Of a stretch of DNA of 6,112 bases, positions 1-6,112 are shown piece after piece; within the stretch, counting starts at the first letter, position 1, and the number at the start of each line of letters is the position of its first letter. The translations under genes and the position numbers were made by a program. The stretch covers positions 1-6,112 of the forward strand of contig PTKA01000099.1 of NCBI GenBank assembly GCA_002937525.1, read 5' to 3'. This stretch comes from Alphaproteobacteria bacterium MarineAlpha10_Bin3. Lineage in GTDB: Bacteria > Pseudomonadota > Alphaproteobacteria > UBA8366 > GCA-2717185. The notes under the pieces were generated by a model, which saw only the letters and a list, made by a program, of their open reading frames with translations, had not been told where the DNA came from and searched no databases.

Positions 1-282
1 CGAGGCCATCTGGTGGCGCTCGACGGGATCACCGGCGCGATTGTCTGGGAGCGTGACATCCTCGCCGACTACGGAATCTCGATCGCCGAGGAGGACGCCA
101 ACGTGGCCTATGGCAGGTCGACGTCGCCGCTTGTCGTGGGCGACCGCCTCATCGTTGGGGTAGGCGGTTCAGTGGGCAACCGTGTGTCCGTCGTGGCCTA
201 CCAGAAGGCACACGGTGAAGTGCTGTGGCAGGGCGGCGATCACAACATCAGCATGGCGTCTCCGGCCTACGGTGTTCTCGTG
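1..282 (+). other. Partial PQQ-like beta-propeller coding segment joined in frame to ftsZ
   Basis: This stretch encodes a piece of a quinoprotein-type beta-propeller (PQQ or BamB-like repeats). Two blade motifs of the form AxDxxTGxxxW are visible. The first is [11 protein letters not shown] (residues 2-12 from the GTG at 13, with in-frame RGHL before it). The second, weaker one is [11 protein letters not shown] (62-72). [13 protein letters not shown] (36-48) is the strand pattern that usually lies between such blades. The segment ends at MASPAYGVL (81-89). In propeller proteins of this type, as I recall them, a motif like AGVRQ normally follows; here the sequence turns into FtsZ. Such proteins are usually exported to the periplasm. 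The start of the gene lies outside the window, so no signal peptide can be checked, and its function cannot be named. It has no place in the usual order, where ftsA precedes ftsZ. Confidence 0.72.
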
Positions 283-1758
283 GGTGTCGGCGGCGCGGGA
301 GGAAACGCCGTCAACAACATGATCAGCTCGAACCTCGAAGGGGTCGACTTTGTCGTCTGCAACACTGACGCACAATCGTTGAGCCAATCTTTGTCGGATC
401 GCAAGATCCAGATGGGATTGGGCACGACCGAGGGATTGGGCGCCGGATCACGGCCCGAAGTCGGCGCCGCGGCGGCCGAAGAAGCGCTCGATGAGATTCA
501 GCACCATCTCAACGGCACCCATATGGTGTTTATCGCCGCCGGGATGGGGGGCGGCACCGGCACCGGCGCGGCGCCGGTCATCGCCCGGGCCGCGCGCGAG
601 CAGGGCATCCTGACCGTCGGCGTGGTGACGAAACCGTTCACGTTCGAAGGCAGCCGGCGGATGAAGACCGCCGAGGCCGGGATCGAGGAACTGCAACAAT
701 TCGTCGATACGCTGATCATCATCCCCAATCAGAACCTGTTCCGCATCGCCAACGAGAAGACCACTTTCGCCGACGCGTTCAAGATGGCCGACGACGTGTT
801 GTATTCCGGCGTTCGCGGCGTCACCGATCTGATGGTCCTGCCGGGTCTGATCAATCTCGATTTCGCCGATATCCGTACCGTGATGAGCGAGATGGGCAAG
901 GCGATGATGGGCACCGGCGAAGCCGACGGCGAGAAGCGCGCCATCGAGGCCGCCGAGCGGGCGATTTCCAACCCGCTGCTTGACGATGTCACGATGAAGG
1001 GTGCCAAGGGCATGCTCATCAACATCACCGGCGGCAGTGACATGACGCTGTTTGAGGTCGATGAGGCGGCGAACCGGATCCGCGAGGAAGTCGATCCGGA
1101 CGCCAATATCATCTTCGGTTCGACGTTCGAGGAATCCTTGGAAGGCAAGATTCGGGTTTCGGTCGTCGCGACCGGGATCGAAGCCGCGGAATCATCTGAA
1201 TTCCGCCCGCTTCCGACCGGCCTGACCACGGTCGTGGCGTCGGTGAAGCGCGAGGAAGACGCCGGATCCGAAGCCGAGCCGGCCCCGCAAACGCCGGATG
1301 CCGATCCGGTTCCGGCCGTGGCCGAATCGGGCGAACCGGAAGCCATCCCCGATGACGCGGCCGCCGTGCAAGAACCAACCCGGCCAGCCGGACGGCCGGC
1401 GTTCATTCCGCCGCGTCCGGCGCGTCCAGGCGAGCTGAAGGCGAGCCAAAGCGTGCCCGAACCCTTCGCCGTGGCGGCGATGGAGAACGCGCGCAGCGAA
1501 CCGCCCAAGCCGCACCGGAAGACGCTTTCCCTGTTCGAACGGGTGACCAGAACCGGACGCCACCAGGCCGCCGCAAAAGCCGCCGAGCCGGAGATCAAAC
1601 CGGCCGGGGGGATGTCCGCTCCAGCGATGGCGGAGCAATTGGAACAGCCGGGTCAGCCCAGCCTCGAAGGACTTGGTGCGGCGGATTCGCCGTCGACGAC
1701 GGCGGCGGAAGAGGCGATGCTCCAGATCCCCGCCTTCCTGCGTCGCCAGGCCAACTAG
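1..1758 (+). CDS. ftsZ: Cell division GTPase FtsZ, N-terminus replaced by a PQQ-like propeller fragment; open at left edge
   Basis: FtsZ is the bacterial tubulin homologue. It polymerises with GTP into the cytoplasmic Z ring that organises septum synthesis. Residues are numbered from the GTG at 13, although the frame stays open to base 1. FtsZ homology begins near residue 90 with GVGGAGGN (91-98). NTDAQSL lies at 117-123, the tubulin signature GGGTGTG at 179-185, and the T7 synergy loop NLDFAD at 281-286, keeping the catalytic aspartates D283 and D286. The globular core ends near 389. A disordered Pro/Ala/Glu-rich linker of about 180 residues follows, then the C-terminal peptide [12 protein letters not shown] (570-581), which in this family binds FtsA and other partners. 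The C-terminus is complete. The N-terminus is abnormal: about 20 residues, including the first strand (normally like RITVVGVGG), are replaced by about 90 residues of a PQQ-type propeller. Normal FtsZ would start a little upstream of the join, behind ftsA. I am very sure of FtsZ and doubt that the fusion is real. Confidence 0.93.
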   Translation, partial: RGHLVALDGITGAIVWERDILADYGISIAEEDANVAYGRSTSPLVVGDRLIVGVGGSVGNRVSVVAYQKAHGEVLWQGGDHNISMASPAYGVLVGVGGAGGNAVNNMISSNLEGVDFVVCNTDAQSLSQSLSDRKIQMGLGTTEGLGAGSRPEVGAAAAEEALDEIQHHLNGTHMVFIAAGMGGGTGTGAAPVIARAAREQGILTVGVVTKPFTFEGSRRMKTAEAGIEELQQFVDTLIIIPNQNLFRIANEKTTFADAFKMADDVLYSGVRGVTDLMVLPGLINLDFADIRTVMSEMGKAMMGTGEADGEKRAIEAAERAISNPLLDDVTMKGAKGMLINITGGSDMTLFEVDEAANRIREEVDPDANIIFGSTFEESLEGKIRVSVVATGIEAAESSEFRPLPTGLTTVVASVKREEDAGSEAEPAPQTPDADPVPAVAESGEPEAIPDDAAAVQEPTRPAGRPAFIPPRPARPGELKASQSVPEPFAVAAMENARSEPPKPHRKTLSLFERVTRTGRHQAAAKAAEPEIKPAGGMSAPAMAEQLEQPGQPSLEGLGAADSPSTTAAEEAMLQIPAFLRRQAN

Positions 1759-1789
1759 CGGGCTGTAAATACGGGTTCAATATCAGATC

Positions 1790-1825
1790 GTTACGCGGCC
1801 GCGCCACGGGGTGCGGCTGCGTAAC
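1790..1825 (+). terminator. Strong hairpin downstream of ftsZ, possible terminator
   Basis: Bases 1790-1805 pair with 1810-1825 to form a 16-bp stem closed by an ACGG tetraloop. Two of the pairs are G-T, acceptable as G-U in RNA. The outer arms read GTTACGC and GCGTAAC. It lies 31 bases after the ftsZ stop codon, a natural place to end or attenuate transcription before lpxC. The downstream tract is ATTTCGTAAC rather than a run of T, so a classic rho-independent terminator is not well supported. It may instead be an mRNA 3'-end stabiliser or a protein-binding palindrome. The stem is directly visible; its role is inferred. Confidence 0.5.
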
Positions 1826-1845
1826 ATTTCGTAACAAAGAGTGAT

Positions 1846-1875
1846 TTGAACGCCGGTGCCGTGAATTGCTATTTC
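1846..1875 (+). promoter_or_regulatory. Possible promoter for lpxC (weak)
   Basis: TTGAAC (1846-1851) resembles a -35 box. After 18 bases comes TATTTC (1870-1875), preceded by TGC, which gives an extended -10 look. The spot fits well: just after the hairpin behind ftsZ and about 100 bases before lpxC, in a locally AT-richer stretch. The -10 matches the consensus at only three of six positions, so this is a candidate and nothing more. Apart from this box, the hairpin and the ribosome binding site before lpxC, I see nothing else in the 220-bp gap. Confidence 0.25.
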
Positions 1876-1961
1876 TTCACAACGCGACTGTGCGAATGGT
1901 AAACGCGCGCCGATTAAACCGGTGACAAAAATCCGGTGCATGATCGGGCCGCGTTAAGAGT

Positions 1962-1969
1962 GAGAGGGG
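1962..1969 (+). promoter_or_regulatory. Ribosome binding site for the ATG at 1979
   Basis: The purine tract GAGAGGGG lies nine bases before the ATG at 1979, a good Shine-Dalgarno placement. It supports that start over the ATG at 2000. The latter has GGAGG at 1981-1985, 14 bases away, and AGGGG at 1993-1997, only two bases away; both are poorly spaced. Confidence 0.5.
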
Positions 1970-1978
1970 CTCCAGGGG

Positions 1979-2914
1979 ATGGAGGAATTGGCAGGGGCTA
2001 TGTCTTGGCAGCATACGCTAAGACGCAGCATTGGCTGTACGGGCGTCGGTCTGCACAGTGGCGATGCGATCACAATGGTGCTTCATCCGGCCGCGCCGAA
2101 CAGCGGTATCCGTTTTCGCCGCACCGATGTCGCCGCCGAAAACTGCGAAATTGCGGCGCTGTACGGCAATATCGCTTCAACGCGCCTTTGCACGACGCTG
2201 GCCAATGAACACGGCGTCGGCGTCGGCACGGTCGAACATCTGATGGCGGCGCTGGCCGGCTGTGAAATCGACAATGTCGTCATCGAATTGAGGGGGCCGG
2301 AAGTGCCCGTCATGGACGGCAGCGCCGAACCCTTCGTGTCCCTGATCGAAAATGCCGGCACTGCGGAACAGGACGCGCCCCGGCGCGTGCTTCAGGTGCT
2401 GCACCCGGTAACGGTGCGTGACGGCGATTGCGTTGCGACGCTGGAGCCGGCGGACGGATTTTCCGTGGCGCTGGATATCGAATTCGACAGCAGCGTCATC
2501 GGCGCGCAGGGCTACGATCTGGAATTTTCCACGGCCGCGTTCAAATCCGACATCTGCCGGGCGCGGACCTTTGGCTTCCTGCATGAGGTCGAGGCGATGC
2601 GCCGCGCTGGCCTGGCCCGTGGCGGGTCGCTCGACAATGCCGTGGTCATCGATGGCGATCGCATCGTGAACCCGGGCGGCCTGCGGTTCGTGGATGAATT
2701 CGTGCGCCACAAGGTACTCGATTGTATCGGCGATTTATATCTCGCCGGCGCACCGTTACGGGGCAAATTCCGGGGCGTGAGGACCGGCCACACCATGCAC
2801 CATAAACTTCTGTGCGCCCTGTTCGCGCAGGATGCGGCTTGGACAATGCTGCCGATGGACGGCAATCTGGGCATGCCCGCCTGGACGCCGCAGGCCGTCG
2901 CGGCCAGCGCCTGA
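1979..2914 (+). CDS. lpxC: UDP-3-O-acyl-N-acetylglucosamine deacetylase LpxC
   Basis: LpxC is a cytosolic zinc enzyme. It removes the acetyl group from UDP-3-O-acyl-GlcNAc, the committed step of lipid A synthesis. The 311-residue product matches the family length (about 305). The N-terminus shows TGVGLHSG, and FRRTD follows. Numbered from 1979, the key residues are all present: the VEHLMAAL motif with E86 (general base) and zinc ligand H87; HKVLDCIGD with zinc ligands H244 and D248; and GHTMHHK with H271, the catalytic histidine. The start is uncertain. ATG 1979 has the better-spaced ribosome binding site, but ATG 2000 gives a 304-residue protein beginning MSWQHTLRRSIG, closer to typical LpxC N-termini. 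The gene lies 220 bp after ftsZ, a neighbour in many Proteobacteria, and probably has its own promoter. LpxC level is often set by proteolysis, but no such signal can be read here. Confidence 0.97.
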   Translation: MEELAGAMSWQHTLRRSIGCTGVGLHSGDAITMVLHPAAPNSGIRFRRTDVAAENCEIAALYGNIASTRLCTTLANEHGVGVGTVEHLMAALAGCEIDNVVIELRGPEVPVMDGSAEPFVSLIENAGTAEQDAPRRVLQVLHPVTVRDGDCVATLEPADGFSVALDIEFDSSVIGAQGYDLEFSTAAFKSDICRARTFGFLHEVEAMRRAGLARGGSLDNAVVIDGDRIVNPGGLRFVDEFVRHKVLDCIGDLYLAGAPLRGKFRGVRTGHTMHHKLLCALFAQDAAWTMLPMDGNLGMPAWTPQAVAASA

Positions 2915-2958
2915 TCCGCTGGCTTTCGATAAGGTGAGCAAAGCGACCGGATCAACGT

Positions 2959-2977
2959 GAATCGCCTCTGGCGATTC
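2959..2977. repeat. Perfect 8-bp inverted repeat in the lpxC-bamD gap
   Basis: GAATCGCC (2959-2966), the loop TCT, then GGCGATTC (2970-2977) form a perfect hairpin about 45 bases after the lpxC stop codon. No T-run follows (CCATCAATCC), so a canonical terminator is unlikely. Each arm contains a GANTC site (GAATC and GATTC), the target of the CcrM methyltransferase used by many Alphaproteobacteria. Whether it ends the lpxC transcript, binds a protein or is neutral cannot be told from sequence alone. Confidence 0.5.
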
Positions 2978-3025
2978 CCATCAATCCTGATTTGCTCTAG
3001 ATGTAATTTTCCGCGCCGCCAGCGG

Positions 3026-3054
3026 TGGGAAATGCCGGCGGGCGGTGATATATT
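3026..3054 (+). promoter_or_regulatory. Extended -10 promoter candidate directly before bamD
   Basis: TGATATATT (3046-3054) reads as an extended -10: TG, one base, then TATATT, which matches TATAAT at five of six positions. A poor -35 candidate, TGGGAA (3026-3031), lies 17 bases upstream. With normal spacing, transcription would begin at about 3061, the A of the bamD start codon. No Shine-Dalgarno motif lies between this box and the ATG. The placement suggests a leaderless transcript; this is inferred. Confidence 0.42.
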
Positions 3055-3060
3055 TGCGGC

Positions 3061-3873
3061 ATGAAAAACCCGATCCGAAATCGCCTGCTCGCCCTTTGCC
3101 TTGGCTTGGTCCTGTCCGCGTGCGCTGGCGACGAAGAAGCTGCCTATGTCGAACGAACGGTCGAACGGCTCTACAATAACGGCGTCGATGCGCTACAGGT
3201 GGGCAATTTTACCAACGCCATCGCCGCTTTCGATGAAGTCGAGCGCCAGCACCCCTATTCGGTCTGGGCGACCAAGGCGCAGCTCATGTCCGCCTATGCG
3301 TCCTACAAGAAGGGTGAGTACGACGAGACCGTGATCGGCGTCGACCGCTTCATCGAACTGCACCCCGGAAGCCGCGATGCGCCCTATGCCTATTATCTCA
3401 AGGCATTGAGTTATTACGAACAAATTTCCGATGTCGGCCGCGACCAGAAGATGACCGAGCGTGCGCTGGCGGCGTTGAAAGATGTGACGCGGCGCTATCC
3501 CGACTCCAAATACGGCCGCGACGCGCGGGCCAAACTCGATCTGGTACACGATCATCTTGCCGGCAAGGAAATGGCGATCGGCCGGTATTATCAGCAGCGC
3601 GGCGAATATCCGGCGGCGATAAACCGGTTCCGGACCGTATTGCGCGAATATCAGACCACGACCCATGTGCCCGAAGCGCTGTTGCGCTTGACCGAAAGCT
3701 ATCTGTCGCTTGGCATTACCGACGAGGCGCAGATGGCCGCCGCCGTGCTCGGCCACAATTTCCCGGGCAGTCAATGGTATCAGGACAGCTACGCGCTTCT
3801 GTCCCAGAAGGATTTACAACCGGCGCGCAAGGAAAATTCCTGGATCAGCTGGATGTGGGACTGGGCGCAGTGA
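3061..3873 (+). CDS. bamD: Outer membrane protein assembly factor BamD (ComL/YfiO lipoprotein)
   Basis: BamD is a periplasm-facing lipoprotein of the outer-membrane BAM complex. It works with BamA to insert beta-barrel proteins. The 270-residue product begins with a clear lipoprotein signal: basic MKNPIRNR, a hydrophobic core, and the lipobox LSAC with the lipidated cysteine at C21. The residue after it is Ala, not Asp, which fits outer-membrane sorting. Tetratricopeptide-type helices follow: LYNNGVDALQVGNFTNAIAAF near 36-56, then units with HPYS, HPGS, RYPDSKYGRDA and NFPGSQWYQDSY, the pattern of the family. The segment LAGKEMAIGRYYQQRGEY is typical of BamD. An in-frame TGA at 3046 leaves only a rare ATT (3052) as an alternative start, so ATG 3061 is well fixed. 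No ribosome binding site precedes it. recN follows after 25 bases, probably in the same transcript. Confidence 0.96.
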   Translation: MKNPIRNRLLALCLGLVLSACAGDEEAAYVERTVERLYNNGVDALQVGNFTNAIAAFDEVERQHPYSVWATKAQLMSAYASYKKGEYDETVIGVDRFIELHPGSRDAPYAYYLKALSYYEQISDVGRDQKMTERALAALKDVTRRYPDSKYGRDARAKLDLVHDHLAGKEMAIGRYYQQRGEYPAAINRFRTVLREYQTTTHVPEALLRLTESYLSLGITDEAQMAAAVLGHNFPGSQWYQDSYALLSQKDLQPARKENSWISWMWDWAQ

Positions 3874-3898
3874 TGCCAGGGAGCGGCGATACTTCGCG

Positions 3899-6112
<2,214 letters not shown>

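Noticed and set aside
729..1598. 289-codon minus-strand frame inside ftsZ
   Set aside because: Composition is Ser/Ala/Arg-rich and mirrors the FtsZ coding strand. It has no domain and no separate upstream signal.
1853..1938. Three copies of CCGGTG (1853, 1919, 1933) upstream of lpxC
   Set aside because: The six-base word is short, unevenly spaced and common in GC-rich DNA. It has no dyad or regular spacing to suggest an operator.
1914..1957. Two TTAA words upstream of lpxC as a possible CtrA site
   Set aside because: CtrA sites need TTAA-N7-TTAA or a good TTAACCAT half-site. These words are 36 bases apart and neither has the full half-site.
1936..2208. 90-codon + strand frame overlapping the lpxC start
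   Set aside because: It is a different reading frame of the DNA that encodes the conserved LpxC N-terminus (TGVGLHSG, FRRTD), with no recognisable product.
3710..3898. Upstream extension of the recN frame into bamD
   Set aside because: These codons overlap the conserved C-terminal part of BamD, and the translated extension is Arg-rich without RecN homology. RecN proteins begin as at ATG 3899.

Overview
This 6.1 kb, GC-rich window carries five genes on the + strand, in the order ftsZ, lpxC, bamD, recN, ligA (ligA is cut by the right edge). This order is the familiar downstream end of the division and cell-wall (dcw) cluster in Alphaproteobacteria. The FtsZ body resembles alphaproteobacterial FtsZ: a long Pro/Ala/Glu-rich linker and a C-terminal peptide ending in [10 protein letters not shown]. 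The BamD and RecN sequences also fit this class, perhaps a Rhodospirillales-like lineage. That taxonomic guess comes from recall of the families, not from a search.

Layout: 1 to about 282 encodes part of a PQQ-like (quinoprotein-type) beta-propeller protein. It runs in frame, without a stop, into FtsZ at about 280-290 (FtsZ ends at 1758). The first roughly 20 residues expected of FtsZ, and the upstream ftsA expected in this cluster, are missing. A 220-bp gap (1759-1978) holds a strong 16-bp hairpin and a possible promoter. lpxC spans 1979-2914. A 146-bp gap (2915-3060) holds a perfect 8-bp hairpin and an extended -10 element placed so that bamD (3061-3873) may be transcribed as a leaderless message. 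recN (3899-5569) follows after 25 bp and overlaps ligA (5566 to the edge) by the four bases ATGA.

Together the genes cover cell division (FtsZ), the committed step of lipid A synthesis (LpxC), outer-membrane protein insertion (BamD), double-strand-break repair (RecN) and nick sealing (LigA). They are housekeeping genes, with no mobile element, CRISPR array or RNA gene visible. The one truly abnormal point is the PQQ-propeller/FtsZ join. A chimeric join (assembly or amplification artefact) is the likeliest explanation, and a real gene fusion is the less likely but more interesting one. I see no convincing undescribed system elsewhere in the window.
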